NCBI GenBank assembly: GCA_047615865.1
Contig: JBLHIB010000003.1
Span: forward strand, 9,264 to 73,263
DNA: 64,000 nt
Origin: JADFAK01 sp047615865
GTDB lineage: Bacteria; Bacteroidota; Bacteroidia; Flavobacteriales_D; Sanyastnellaceae
Direction: 5' to 3'
A model generated the notes under the pieces. It did not search any database. It had not been told where the DNA came from and saw nothing but the letters and a program-made list of their open reading frames with translations. The translations under genes were made by a program, and so were the position numbers. Below, one piece after another: positions 1 to 8,773 of this stretch; within the stretch, counting starts at the first letter, position 1; every line of letters starts with the position of its first letter.

Positions 1-27
1 CCGAGATGGCTTTGGGCTACGAATGAA

Positions 28-1179
28 TTATTTTACAACAAACTGGACTCGACGATTTTGAGCTTTACTCAATGGAGTAGGTCTCGTATTGGCCGGGTTG
101 CTATTGTCTGCAGATGACACAGTCAGTCTTGACGTATTTACGCCTTGTGCGACAAGGTAATCGGCTATATTCTGTGCGCGCTTTCGTGCAATCTCTTTGT
201 ACCTAGCATTGATTCGAGCTTCATCAACTTCGTCGTTATCAGAATGTCCAATGATCTCAATTTTCAATGAAGGATTGTCATTGAGGATTTTAACCATTCC
301 AGCAAGGTCACGCTTTCCAATTGCGTTCACATTACTCTTTAAGAATGCATAATATACAGTTGAATTTTTAAGGTGATCAGAGGGACCCCAATCTTCACCA
401 ACAACTACTGACTTTGAATAGATCAAATCTGGTGCTTGCTCATCTTCTTTTGAGCAGATACATTGAGATTTTGCTTCAATAGCCATGACCTCTACATCAT
501 CAAGATAATAGTAGGCCTCGTAACGGATTGTTCCTAAAACTCCTTTTGGTTTCTTGTTCTTTGCGATTGTGATTGTCGCATCTGATTCAAAGCAACCGAT
601 GATTATGTATTCTTCTTGACCCGTTCCGATGAATGTTCCGCAGATAGTCTCCCAACCATCCATTACATTCATAACCTTATTTGTCTTGTGTTTAATCTGA
701 GCGGCCTTAACCATGGCTCCAGTATTGGGTTGAATAACTTTTCGATCAGAAACATACATACCTATATCAGAAACTGAATACTTGGACAGATCACCTAGGC
801 TGATGTTAAACTTCATGCAGTACTGTTGATTTTTCTCAAGCTTCTTGTCCAATTTTACAGATACATATGTACGTGTCGTCTTCTTATCCTTGGTATAAGC
901 TCTGAAACCGATACAATTGTCTCCTCCCCGTGCACTTTGCACTCCGTATATATTTTCAGGTAGGTTTACCTTCGGCGACTTCATGCCGGTTGAAAGCAAA
1001 TCTGCTGGTGCTTTGGTTGAGGAGAACCAATCTTGGATATATAGGTCCATTTCTCCTGCATTCTTTAACCTCTTTGTATCTGCATTCTCGAATCCCGGGT
1101 TAGGAACAAGGTTTTCGTCTTGAGCTTGCAGTTGTGGAAGCATCCAAACGGTCAACAAGAGTAATAATACCTTTCTCAT
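28..1179 (-). CDS. OmpA family outer-membrane protein
   Basis: Probable periplasmic/outer-membrane anchoring protein. Residues 1-19 are a signal peptide (MRKVLLLLLTVWMLPQLQAQ). Residues about 25-240 form a beta-rich domain starting NLVPNPGFE, of the kind often seen in Bacteroidota surface proteins. The last ~120 residues are an OmpA-type peptidoglycan-binding domain: IEIIGHSDN, then RKRAQNIADYL and a terminal NRRVQFVVK. The ATG overlaps the stop codon of hemE (ATGA at 1176-1179), so it is probably translated by coupling from hemE. The heme-enzyme/envelope pairing is likely positional rather than functional. Family assignment is secure; the specific role is unknown. Confidence 0.85.
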   Translation of the reverse strand: MRKVLLLLLTVWMLPQLQAQDENLVPNPGFENADTKRLKNAGEMDLYIQDWFSSTKAPADLLSTGMKSPKVNLPENIYGVQSARGGDNCIGFRAYTKDKKTTRTYVSVKLDKKLEKNQQYCMKFNISLGDLSKYSVSDIGMYVSDRKVIQPNTGAMVKAAQIKHKTNKVMNVMDGWETICGTFIGTGQEEYIIIGCFESDATITIAKNKKPKGVLGTIRYEAYYYLDDVEVMAIEAKSQCICSKEDEQAPDLIYSKSVVVGEDWGPSDHLKNSTVYYAFLKSNVNAIGKRDLAGMVKILNDNPSLKIEIIGHSDNDEVDEARINARYKEIARKRAQNIADYLVAQGVNTSRLTVSSADNSNPANTRPTPLSKAQNRRVQFVVK

Positions 1180-2210
1180 AATTGTGTGTGTTTGTATTCT
1201 TTGATGGTTTCAATAAAAACCTTGACTTTTTCAGGTTCAGTATCAGGGTAAACACCGTGGCCTAAGTTAGCAATATGCCGCTGAACACCAAATTTCTTGA
1301 GCATGGCATGAGTTTCCTTAACGATGCTTGCCTCATCTCCATATAAAACCGCTGGATCTAAATTTCCTTGCAAGGTTTTTCCTGGTGCAACTAGACGCGC
1401 ATTTTTGATATCCATTTGCCAATCCAATCCTATTGTATTGCAATCAAGATTTGCGAGATCTTGAAGAGCAAAATATGCGCCTTTGGCAAATATCGTTTTC
1501 GGAACACCAGTAACACGATCACATATCATCTTTATATATGGTGTTCCAAATTCGGCATACAAGCTAGGACTCAGAACACCTGCCCAACTATCAAACACCT
1601 GAACCATGTCTGCTCCAGCGCTTACTTGAGCATTCAAATAGGCAATTGTTGATTCTGTGATCTTACTAAGCAATTGGTGTGCCAAAATAGGTTCGGTCAC
1701 CAAAAACTTACGTGCCTTAGAAAAAGTTTTACTACCTCCTCCCTCGATCATGTATGACAAAATAGTCCAAGGAGCACCAGCGAAACCGATTAGTGGGACA
1801 CGGTTGTTCAACTCTTTCTTAGTTAATCGAATGGCGTCAAGGACATATTTCAGTTCTAGTTCTGGGTCGGGAATGACCAAGTCTTGAACATCCTTAGCCG
1901 ATTTCACAGTCCGCTCAAAAACAGGACCTACTCCAGGAACCATTCCATAGGGAAGCCCCATAGCGTCTGGGACAACTAAAATATCCGAAAAGATGATTGC
2001 CGCATCCACTCCCAACAAGTCTACCGGCTGCAAAGTAACTTCAGCAGCTTTCTCTGGTGTTTCCACCAATTCGCGAAAGTCTTTTAAACCATTTCTAACA
2101 GCGCGGTATTCGGGTAGAATTCTACCAGCTTGACGCATAAGCCATACTGGAGTCCTCTCAACCTCTTCTCCCCGAGCTGCTCGAAGAATTAGATCATTTT
2201 CCAATTTCAT
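1176..2210 (-). CDS. hemE: Uroporphyrinogen decarboxylase
   Basis: Cytoplasmic enzyme that removes four acetate carboxyls from uroporphyrinogen III to give coproporphyrinogen III in heme synthesis. At 344 residues it has the usual family length. The signature PVWLMRQAGR lies at residues 21-30, FSDILV with the presumed catalytic Asp at 74-79, and GFAGAPWT further on. I start at the ATG at 2210 (MKLENDLIL); an in-frame extension to 2234 adds only eight non-conserved residues. It overlaps the downstream OmpA gene by four bases. No other heme gene is nearby. Confidence 0.95.
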   Translation of the reverse strand: MKLENDLILRAARGEEVERTPVWLMRQAGRILPEYRAVRNGLKDFRELVETPEKAAEVTLQPVDLLGVDAAIIFSDILVVPDAMGLPYGMVPGVGPVFERTVKSAKDVQDLVIPDPELELKYVLDAIRLTKKELNNRVPLIGFAGAPWTILSYMIEGGGSKTFSKARKFLVTEPILAHQLLSKITESTIAYLNAQVSAGADMVQVFDSWAGVLSPSLYAEFGTPYIKMICDRVTGVPKTIFAKGAYFALQDLANLDCNTIGLDWQMDIKNARLVAPGKTLQGNLDPAVLYGDEASIVKETHAMLKKFGVQRHIANLGHGVYPDTEPEKVKVFIETIKEYKHTQL

Positions 2211-2327
2211 GGAGGCAAAAGTACAAAGGGGCAACTGATGAAGTGCAAGCGAAAGACCATGAATCTACTCACAAAATGATATTTGCTTGAAAAGCCAAGA
2301 AAAAACCACGTGAATACGCAGATTAAA

Positions 2328-3344
2328 TCAGTGTAATATCTTGAACACCAACTCTTTCAAAAGAAAATCACTTGTAATTCCGTAGTTGCCGCGACCTTTC
2401 GATTTTCTATCTGCTTCTCGAATATATCCGATAATTCGCTCGGTTTTGCGCGGATCGTATGAACGAGCGGCCTTTGTATAGTCGTCCAAGCCGAACGGAG
2501 ACATGCCCATTTGCTTGGCCGCATTTGCTTGGCTCCTGTCTTTGAGATTCTGGTAAACCAGTAATTTGGAGAAAAAGCTATACAGAATAGGCAAAACCAT
2601 CTGAATAGGGTTGGCTTTTGGATTGGAAGCAAAATACGTTATGATGCGATTAGAAGTAATTACATCCAAAGACGCCATTGCTCGTTGCAGTTCGAAAATA
2701 TTATAGTCCTTACTGATTCCAATATTCTTCTCGATATCGGAAGTTGAAATTGAAGTCTCCTTCTCTACGACTATCATCAACTTAGACAGAGCATTCACCA
2801 ATTTGCTCAAATCAGACCCCAGATACTGCGACAATAGAATGCAGGCTTGACGATCAATTTTATAACCTCGCTCACCAACGTAATGATCGATCCACTCAGG
2901 CAATTTGGCATCTTTGATGCGTGCCGATTTGAATACCAAACCAACTTTATCTATTAGCTTACCTACCTTTAATCGTTTATCCAAGGATTTGTTCTTGAAC
3001 GCAAACACCAAGACTGTAGAGGGTTGAGGATTATTCAGATAATTTTCGAGAACGGCAAGCGAGTCGGACTTTTTCCATTCTTTTAGGTCTTGCGCTTCTT
3101 TGACAATGACGAGTTGTTTGCTTCCGATCATAGGGAAACCCTTGCATACAGACACGATATTCTCCAATTCCGAATCTCTTCCGTACGCAATGGACAAGTT
3201 GAACCCTTTTTCCTCTTCGGATAAGTAGTGCTCTTCAAAATAGTCGGAAATAGCGTCTACGAAATAAGGCTCATCGCCCATTAGCGCATAGACTGGTGCG
3301 ACTTTACCTCCTTGAATGTCTCGAATTATTCTTTGATGATCCAC
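2328..3344 (-). CDS. holA: DNA polymerase III subunit delta
   Basis: Clamp-loader delta subunit, the AAA+-like protein that opens the beta sliding clamp. The 338-residue length and the N-terminal pattern VAPVYALMGDEPYFVDAI, followed by FPMIGSKQLVIVKEAQ and a C-terminal helical collar region, fit the HolA family. It starts with GTG; no ATG is available near the conserved N-terminus. It follows AMP nucleosidase with a 7-base gap, so the two are probably cotranscribed. Such a linkage, with an HsdR-N gene next door, is common in Bacteroidota. Confidence 0.9.
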   Translation of the reverse strand: MDHQRIIRDIQGGKVAPVYALMGDEPYFVDAISDYFEEHYLSEEEKGFNLSIAYGRDSELENIVSVCKGFPMIGSKQLVIVKEAQDLKEWKKSDSLAVLENYLNNPQPSTVLVFAFKNKSLDKRLKVGKLIDKVGLVFKSARIKDAKLPEWIDHYVGERGYKIDRQACILLSQYLGSDLSKLVNALSKLMIVVEKETSISTSDIEKNIGISKDYNIFELQRAMASLDVITSNRIITYFASNPKANPIQMVLPILYSFFSKLLVYQNLKDRSQANAAKQMGMSPFGLDDYTKAARSYDPRKTERIIGYIREADRKSKGRGNYGITSDFLLKELVFKILH

Positions 3345-3351
3345 AGTTTAC

Positions 3352-4122
3352 CTACCATTTCAGGTGTCTAACAGATCGGCCGTTGTTTTTAATTTCTTGC
3401 AAAGCATCGATGCCGATCTTCAGATGCAAATCAACAAAATTCTGGGTGATTTGTTTGTCACTTTCTTCAGTCTTCACGCCTTGAGGAGTCATGGGTTGAT
3501 CACTAACTAGTAAAAGGGCACCTGTTGGGATCTTATTTTTAAAGCCAACAGAAAACAATGTTGCAGTTTCCATGTCTACAGCTGTAGCTCTAATTTCTTT
3601 GAGGTATTCCTTAAATTTTTCATCGTGTTCCCAAACTCTTCGGTTAGTGGTATATACGGTTCCAGTCCAATAATCCATTTTATGATCTCGAATCATGGAT
3701 GAGACAGCTCTTTGCAAAGTAAATGCTGGCAAAGCGGGAACTTCAGCAGGAAAATAGTCATTGGAAGCTCCTTCACCTCGAATACCGGCGAGGGGTAAAA
3801 TAAGATCACCTAGCTCATGTTGAGATTTAAGTCCTCCACATTTTCCTAGAAACAGAACTGCCTTGGGATCTATTGCAGATAATAAATCCATAATAGTAGC
3901 CGCGTTTGCACTACCCATTCCGAAATTAATCATGGTTACACCATCGCTTGTAGCACTGCTCATAGCCTTGGTTAAACCCTTGATTTCCACACCGTTCCAG
4001 TCTGCAAACTTGATCACATAGTTATCAAAATTTGTGAGCAAAATATAGTCACCAAAATCCTCTAATTCGACTCCCGTATATCTCGGTAACCAATTTTTTA
4101 CAATATCTTCTTTGCTTTTCAT
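3352..4122 (-). CDS. amn: AMP nucleosidase
   Basis: Cleaves AMP to adenine and ribose-5-phosphate. The 256-residue protein is the short Bacteroidota form, lacking the extra N-terminal domain of the enterobacterial enzyme. It shows the nucleoside phosphorylase fold signatures TMINFGMGSANAATIMD and AVLFLGKCGGL, and the substrate-binding loop TAVDMETATLF. The start is the ATG at 4122. Together with apt (28924-29451), which salvages adenine, it could form an adenine recycling route (inference). It is divergently transcribed from the HsdR-N gene across 48 bases. Confidence 0.9.
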   Translation of the reverse strand: MKSKEDIVKNWLPRYTGVELEDFGDYILLTNFDNYVIKFADWNGVEIKGLTKAMSSATSDGVTMINFGMGSANAATIMDLLSAIDPKAVLFLGKCGGLKSQHELGDLILPLAGIRGEGASNDYFPAEVPALPAFTLQRAVSSMIRDHKMDYWTGTVYTTNRRVWEHDEKFKEYLKEIRATAVDMETATLFSVGFKNKIPTGALLLVSDQPMTPQGVKTEESDKQITQNFVDLHLKIGIDALQEIKNNGRSVRHLKW

Positions 4123-4170
4123 TTGTTTTATTCCCGCTAGTTATTAAAGTTTGTCTTTCCAAATCTAAAG

Positions 4171-4641
4171 ATGAGCGAAATATTCCAACCATTGAACCTT
4201 CCCCCCTATCCCTTTAAACTACGACTTGTGGACAATGGGCATGAAATCTTCGATGAGGTGCGCGGAAAGTGGCTGTTATGCACCCCTGAAGAATGGGTCC
4301 GCCAGCATTTCGTCATGTATATGCTCAAAAGTCTTGGGTATTCCGCTGGATATTTGGCTATTGAAATAGGCCTTACCGTCAATCAACAAAAAAAACGGGC
4401 CGATATTGTAGTCTACAATCCGAACCGATCGCCGGTTATGATAGTCGAATGCAAATCTGCCAAGATAAAGTTGGGAACGTCTACTTTTGAGCAAGCTGCC
4501 CGTTACAACATGGCACTGAAGGTGCCTTTTCTAGTCATTACCAATGGATTAGAACATTATTGTGCTCAAATAGATCACACTACAGAGACTTGGGGATTTG
4601 TAGATCAGATTCCAACTTGGGATCAAATTCAGAATTATTAG
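4171..4641 (+). CDS. HsdR-N domain protein (PD-(D/E)XK nuclease-like)
   Basis: A 156-residue protein matching the type I restriction enzyme R-subunit N-terminal domain family, present here alone without HsdM, HsdS or helicase parts. The visible core is E65, D78 (RADIVVYN) and E93-x-K95 (MIVECKS), the order expected of a PD-(D/E)XK nuclease active site, followed by the conserved QAARYN helix and FLVITNG strand. No restriction system surrounds it. Its place beside holA suggests a role in DNA maintenance, but this is inference; nuclease activity is unproven. Confidence 0.8.
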   Translation: MSEIFQPLNLPPYPFKLRLVDNGHEIFDEVRGKWLLCTPEEWVRQHFVMYMLKSLGYSAGYLAIEIGLTVNQQKKRADIVVYNPNRSPVMIVECKSAKIKLGTSTFEQAARYNMALKVPFLVITNGLEHYCAQIDHTTETWGFVDQIPTWDQIQNY

Positions 4642-4724
4642 CATCATTTATTTCGTAACCCCAAAATTGAGGGCGTTAAAGCAGTATAATCTTCTTATTT
4701 TTACCGCTTCAATTTGAAACTCAT

Positions 4725-5183
4725 ATGAATATTAAAGACATCCTTTCCATTTCAGGAAAACCAGGCTTGTACAAATTGCTGACAAGTTCTAAATCCAATG
4801 TTATTGTTGAGTCCTTGGCTGACGGAAAGCGAATACCTGTGCATGCTGCCCACAAGATTAGTTCATTGGAAGACATCAGTATTTACACTTACGAAGAGGA
4901 CATTCCACTTGTGGATGTTTTTCAGAAAATAAGTGACCATACAGGTGGTAAAAAGTCAATTGATCACAAGTCAAAAGCCTCTGAATTAAGAGCTTATATG
5001 ACTGCAGTAATGCCTGCTTACGATGAGGATCGTGTCTATGATTCGGACCTACGCAAGTTATTTCAATGGTTCAACACGCTTGCCGACCTTGGATTACTAG
5101 GTGAAAGCTCTGCAATTGAGGACGCTGAAATCATCGAAGAAACTACTGAGGCTGATACTGAATCAGACGAAAAAGAACACTAG
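4725..5183 (+). CDS. DUF5606 domain-containing protein
   Basis: A 152-residue cytoplasmic protein of a family known in Bacteroidota and without assigned function. The N-terminus (MNIKDILSISGKPGLYKLL, then VIVESLADGKRIPVHA and the LEDISIYTYEED strand) is the conserved beta-rich part; the C-terminus is acidic and low-complexity (EDAEIIEETTEADTESDEKEH). It ends two bases before the start of the M3 peptidase, so the two are an operon. No signal peptide or membrane segment is visible. Confidence 0.8.
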   Translation: MNIKDILSISGKPGLYKLLTSSKSNVIVESLADGKRIPVHAAHKISSLEDISIYTYEEDIPLVDVFQKISDHTGGKKSIDHKSKASELRAYMTAVMPAYDEDRVYDSDLRKLFQWFNTLADLGLLGESSAIEDAEIIEETTEADTESDEKEH

Positions 5184-5185
5184 AT

Positions 5186-6901
5186 ATGACTACTCGGTCT
5201 ACGCCTATCCGAACCTTTCTTCCAGCAAATTTGGAAATTTCCAGCTGGGAAATCTTAGAAACTTGGTTGATTGATCTTCAAGATCGAGAACTCAACAATC
5301 TGGAAAGTTTAGAAAAGTGGTTGTTGGACCTGAGTGAGATGGAGGCTTTCATAGAGGAAGATGCAGCTTGGCGTTATATTCGGATGACGATAAACACCAA
5401 GGACGAAAAGCTCACAGAATCATACCAATGGTTCGTAAGTGAAATCCAACCAAAGATTTCTCCTTTTAGCAATGCATTTAACCTAAAGTTAGCCGAATCA
5501 CCATTTGCGGAATCGCTAACGGGCCGAGCCTATCAAATTTACCTTCGTCAGATACAGAAAGAGATCGAGCTTTTTAGGGAGGAAAACATAGTTCTTCAAA
5601 GTGAAATTGCGCAATTCTCTCAGGAGTATGGCGCTCGCATTGGAGCTATGGAAGTAGAAATGGATGGCGAAACCATGACTATGCCTAAGGCGGCTTCTGA
5701 GTTACAGAAGACTGATCGATCGAGAAGACAATTGGTTTGGGAGGCTATTCAGTCCGTCAGAAATGAGGCTATTGAAGAACTTGATGAATTGTTCACCAAG
5801 CTGCGGGACAAAAGACATCAGGTAGCCACCAATTCTGCTTTTACAAACTTTCGTGACTACAAGTTTGAAGAGATGGGTCGGTTTGACTATTCGAAGGAAG
5901 ATTGTTTTGATTTTCACGACAGCATTGCTCGGCAGATCAAACCAATTGTGACTGAATTTCTCAATGCCAGGTGCACGGATTTGGGTTTGGACAAATTACG
6001 CCCTTGGGACTTGGCTGTGGACCCGAAGCAAAATAGTCCGCTAAAACCATTCGGTACTGCCAACGAACTTTTGGAAAAAAGTGTGGCTGTATTTTCAAAG
6101 GTGGACCCTTATTTCGGAGAGTGTCTTAGTACCATGAATGAAATGGGGTATTTAGATTTGGCATCAAAAGAAGGTAAAGCTCCTGGTGGTTACAACTATC
6201 CTCTTTACGAATCAGGAGTTCCATTTATTTTCATGAATGCTGTAGGAACACAGCGCGACATGGTGACGATGATGCACGAAGGTGGTCATGCCGTTCATTC
6301 ATTTCTGACCAAGAATCTACCAATTACAGCTTTTAAAAGCTGTCCAAGTGAGGTAGCCGAATTGGCTTCCATGACAATGGAGTTGTTGTCAATGGACCAT
6401 TGGGATGTATTCTATCCAAATGTTAAGGATTTGAATCGGGCCAAAAAGGACCATTTAGAGGATATTCTTTCGGTTTTACCTTGGATAGCGATTGTCGATA
6501 AATTTCAACACTGGATTTACGCAAATCCATCGCATTCCATAACGGAACGAAAGAATGAGTGGGTGCGAATTTATGAGGAATTCACTACGGGTCTTATAGA
6601 CTACGATGGCTTAGAGGAAGCAAAAGCTTATATGTGGCAAAAGCAACTCCATATATTCGAGGTTCCCTTTTATTACATTGAGTACGGGATGGCACAGCTC
6701 GGAGCTATAGCGATTTGGAGAAACTTCAAATCGGATCCAAATAAGGCAATTGCGGACTACAAGAAGGCACTTACTTTAGGATATACGGCCTCTATTCCCG
6801 AGATCTATGAAGCTGCGGGAATCAGTTTTGATTTCTCAAGTAACAATGTTGGCGAATTGGCAAATTTTGTCAAGGATCAACTTGAGCAGTTAAAGGACTA
6901 A
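5186..6901 (+). CDS. M3 family oligoendopeptidase
   Basis: Zinc metallopeptidase of the PepF/M3 type that cleaves short peptides in the cytoplasm. The metal site HEGGHAVH is at residues 364-371, preceded by TMMH, with the third ligand expected in the following SEVAELAS helix. The 571-residue length and long helical N-terminal half are typical. No signal peptide. It follows the DUF5606 gene by two bases. Its TAA stop overlaps the stop of the convergent dinB gene (6898-6901), leaving no terminator between them. Confidence 0.93.
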   Translation: MTTRSTPIRTFLPANLEISSWEILETWLIDLQDRELNNLESLEKWLLDLSEMEAFIEEDAAWRYIRMTINTKDEKLTESYQWFVSEIQPKISPFSNAFNLKLAESPFAESLTGRAYQIYLRQIQKEIELFREENIVLQSEIAQFSQEYGARIGAMEVEMDGETMTMPKAASELQKTDRSRRQLVWEAIQSVRNEAIEELDELFTKLRDKRHQVATNSAFTNFRDYKFEEMGRFDYSKEDCFDFHDSIARQIKPIVTEFLNARCTDLGLDKLRPWDLAVDPKQNSPLKPFGTANELLEKSVAVFSKVDPYFGECLSTMNEMGYLDLASKEGKAPGGYNYPLYESGVPFIFMNAVGTQRDMVTMMHEGGHAVHSFLTKNLPITAFKSCPSEVAELASMTMELLSMDHWDVFYPNVKDLNRAKKDHLEDILSVLPWIAIVDKFQHWIYANPSHSITERKNEWVRIYEEFTTGLIDYDGLEEAKAYMWQKQLHIFEVPFYYIEYGMAQLGAIAIWRNFKSDPNKAIADYKKALTLGYTASIPEIYEAAGISFDFSSNNVGELANFVKDQLEQLKD

Positions 6902-7971
6902 AAGTCCAATGTTAGCTGCCCGAATTCATTTGCTTCCGGCAAGTTAAGCTTACTCACTCCAACTCCAAGGAGTCTAACTGGCTTTTCCAGATCGGCATTC
7001 TTGATTAACTCAATAGCCACGGCAGTGATCACATCCTCTGCAGCAGTGTAATCGGCTATAGTTTTATTCCTACTGAAAGTATTGAATTCTGAATCTCTGA
7101 ATTTAATCGATATGGTTTTTCCCAATAAATCTTGTTTATCCAGTCTTCTGGCGACTTCGGCGGACAGTTTCTTGATTTGATCAACCATATGATTGAGATC
7201 TGTTAGATCGCTTACGAATGTTGTTTCGGCACTCACGGACTTTGGGTTGCGCGATGACCGCACCGGACGATGATCTATTCCTCGGCAAATAGAAAAATAG
7301 TAAGCCCCCGCTTTCCCGAACATTCGCACCAGTTCAGGACGTGTGTATTTCTGTAAATCAGCACCTTTGACAATTCCGTAGCTTGTCATTTTCTCGGCGG
7401 TAACCTTACCCACTCCAAAGAAAAGTTTGATCGGTAAATTGGCAATGAAGTCATCAATTTGATGCGGAGCAATTAGAGTAAGTCCATCCGGCTTATTGAC
7501 ATCTGAAGCAACTTTGGCTAGGAACTTATTGACCGATACACCTGCGGATGCAGTTAATTGGGTACGCTCAAAAATTTCTTTTCGAATTCGATGTGCTATG
7601 AGTGTGGCTGATGGAAGGTCTAATTTGTTCCTCGTTACGTCCAGAAAAGCTTCATCGAGGGAAAGAGGTTCTACTAAATCGGTATAAGAATGAAAGATCT
7701 CGCGAATTTGCTGAGAGACCTCTTTGTAGATTTCAAAACGGTGAGGTACAAATATCAGGTGGGGACACAATCGGCTCGCGGTAACCGATGGCATCGCCGA
7801 GTGTACACCAAATTTTCTAGCTTCGTAGCTAGCGGCGGCAATAACTCCTCGGGCATGACTGCCACCTACTGCGACAGGCTTGCCTTGAATATCAGGATTG
7901 TCACGTTGTTCAACGGAAGCAAAAAAAGCGTCCATATCGACATGGATGATCTTTCTCGCAGATTCTTCCAT
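6898..7971 (-). CDS. dinB: DNA polymerase IV (Y family)
   Basis: Error-prone translesion polymerase. The first catalytic motif HVDMDAFFASVEQRD is at residues 10-24 and the second, EPLSLDEAFLDVT, near residue 105, supplying the expected Asp and Asp-Glu metal ligands; VGKVTAEKM marks the helix-hairpin-helix, followed by a little-finger domain. The 357-residue length is normal. I see no C-terminal beta-clamp motif clearer than QLTLDF, which fits the QLxLF-type clamp-binding peptide. It follows smpB by nine bases and is probably cotranscribed with it. No LexA-like box was recognised. Confidence 0.95.
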   Translation of the reverse strand: MEESARKIIHVDMDAFFASVEQRDNPDIQGKPVAVGGSHARGVIAAASYEARKFGVHSAMPSVTASRLCPHLIFVPHRFEIYKEVSQQIREIFHSYTDLVEPLSLDEAFLDVTRNKLDLPSATLIAHRIRKEIFERTQLTASAGVSVNKFLAKVASDVNKPDGLTLIAPHQIDDFIANLPIKLFFGVGKVTAEKMTSYGIVKGADLQKYTRPELVRMFGKAGAYYFSICRGIDHRPVRSSRNPKSVSAETTFVSDLTDLNHMVDQIKKLSAEVARRLDKQDLLGKTISIKFRDSEFNTFSRNKTIADYTAAEDVITAVAIELIKNADLEKPVRLLGVGVSKLNLPEANEFGQLTLDF

Positions 7972-7980
7972 AGCAAGGAA

Positions 7981-8424
7981 TTAGATCTTTTTAAGACGAT
8001 CCAGATCTCTTTTAATCTCCTTAGACTTTATGTCCTCTCTTTTGTCGTATAGTTTCTTGCCTTTTGCCAGAGCAAAATCGAGCTTAGCCCAACCCTTTTC
8101 ATTGATGAACAAGCGAGTTGGAACAATAGTAAATCCAACGTCTTTAGACTTTTTAATGATCTTGTTGAGTTCAGTTCTGCTAAGGAGTAACTTCTTTACA
8201 CGGCGTGTTTCATGATCGAAAAACCCGGCATTCTGATACTCAGCAATGTACATGTTCATCATGAACAATTCGTTGCCCTGAATCTTACAATACGCTTCTT
8301 GAATACTCGCTTTACCTGCACGGATCGATTTGATCTCGGATCCCTTAAGCAGGATTCCTGCTGTAAAACTATCTTCAAGGAAGTACTGATAGCTGGCTTT
8401 TTTATTTTTTATCTCGACGGACAC
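7981..8424 (-). CDS. smpB: SsrA-binding protein SmpB
   Basis: Binds tmRNA and delivers it to stalled ribosomes for trans-translation. The 147 residues carry the family pattern IKNKKASYQYFLEDSFTAGI, GSEIKSIRAGKASIQEAYC and the basic tail KGKKLYDKREDIKSKEIKRD that enters the mRNA channel. The start is GTG at 8424; an ATG just upstream is out of frame. The tmRNA gene ssrA is not in the flanking sequence. dinB follows nine bases downstream. Confidence 0.95.
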   Translation of the reverse strand: MSVEIKNKKASYQYFLEDSFTAGILLKGSEIKSIRAGKASIQEAYCKIQGNELFMMNMYIAEYQNAGFFDHETRRVKKLLLSRTELNKIIKKSKDVGFTIVPTRLFINEKGWAKLDFALAKGKKLYDKREDIKSKEIKRDLDRLKKI

Positions 8425-8507
8425 GTATCATGGATTCATTAAAAGTGTAAAAGTCTAAAAAAAGACGGAGGGATCAAGACTAATCTTGAAAATAGGGGCA
8501 AAAAAAA

Positions 8508-8529
8508 CGACCTTCTTGAAGGAAGGTCG
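8508..8529 (-). terminator. Intrinsic terminator facing left, upstream of smpB
   Basis: An 8-bp perfect stem (CGACCTTC at 8508-8515 with GAAGGTCG at 8522-8529) with a 6-base loop. On the minus strand the hairpin is followed by seven U (A-run at 8501-8507). It ends a leftward transcript that begins inside 8530-8770, not smpB, whose start is at 8424. This implies a separate short transcription unit between smpB and the PaaG-like gene. Confidence 0.75.
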
Positions 8530-8568
8530 CAAAATAGCTTATGCTTTCATTTATTTACCACGGAGCTT

Positions 8569-8673
8569 TCAAAGAAGCCCCAAGAACGAAATACTATCCT
8601 GAATATTTCTTCCGTCCGTGATGCAATTTACAAAATTGTCTTCGATATCCAATTTTTTGACATGGAATGACAT
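8569..8673 (-). CDS. Possible 34-residue protein or structured small RNA
   Basis: The interval 8425-8773 has no long gene. On the minus strand there is an ATG-to-TGA frame of 34 codons (MSFHVKKLDIEDNFVNCI... ending SFLGLL) followed 40 bases later by the strong terminator at 8508-8529. An in-frame stop lies four codons upstream of the ATG, so the frame cannot be longer. The same stretch can fold: GGGGCTT and AAGCTCC near 8565-8585 pair as a 7-bp stem, and CCCAATTT/AAATGGGG at 8703-8718 is nearly self-complementary. I cannot tell a small protein gene from a non-coding RNA; I do not recognise tmRNA in it. Confidence 0.25.
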   Translation of the reverse strand: MSFHVKKLDIEDNFVNCITDGRNIQDSISFLGLL

Positions 8674-8773
8674 GATAACAACCTGTTACATCCGAATAAA
8701 ATTCCCAATTTAAATGGGGTGAAATAGAAAAAGACAAGGTAATTTCGAACAATAAATCATTGAATTAACAGAG

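Noticed and set aside
4171..4641. Type I restriction system
   Set aside because: Only an HsdR-N domain is present; no methylase, specificity or helicase gene occurs nearby.
8530..8770. tmRNA (ssrA) next to smpB
   Set aside because: No GGGG-type start, tRNA-like ends, Ala-tag frame or encoded CCA could be found in this region.
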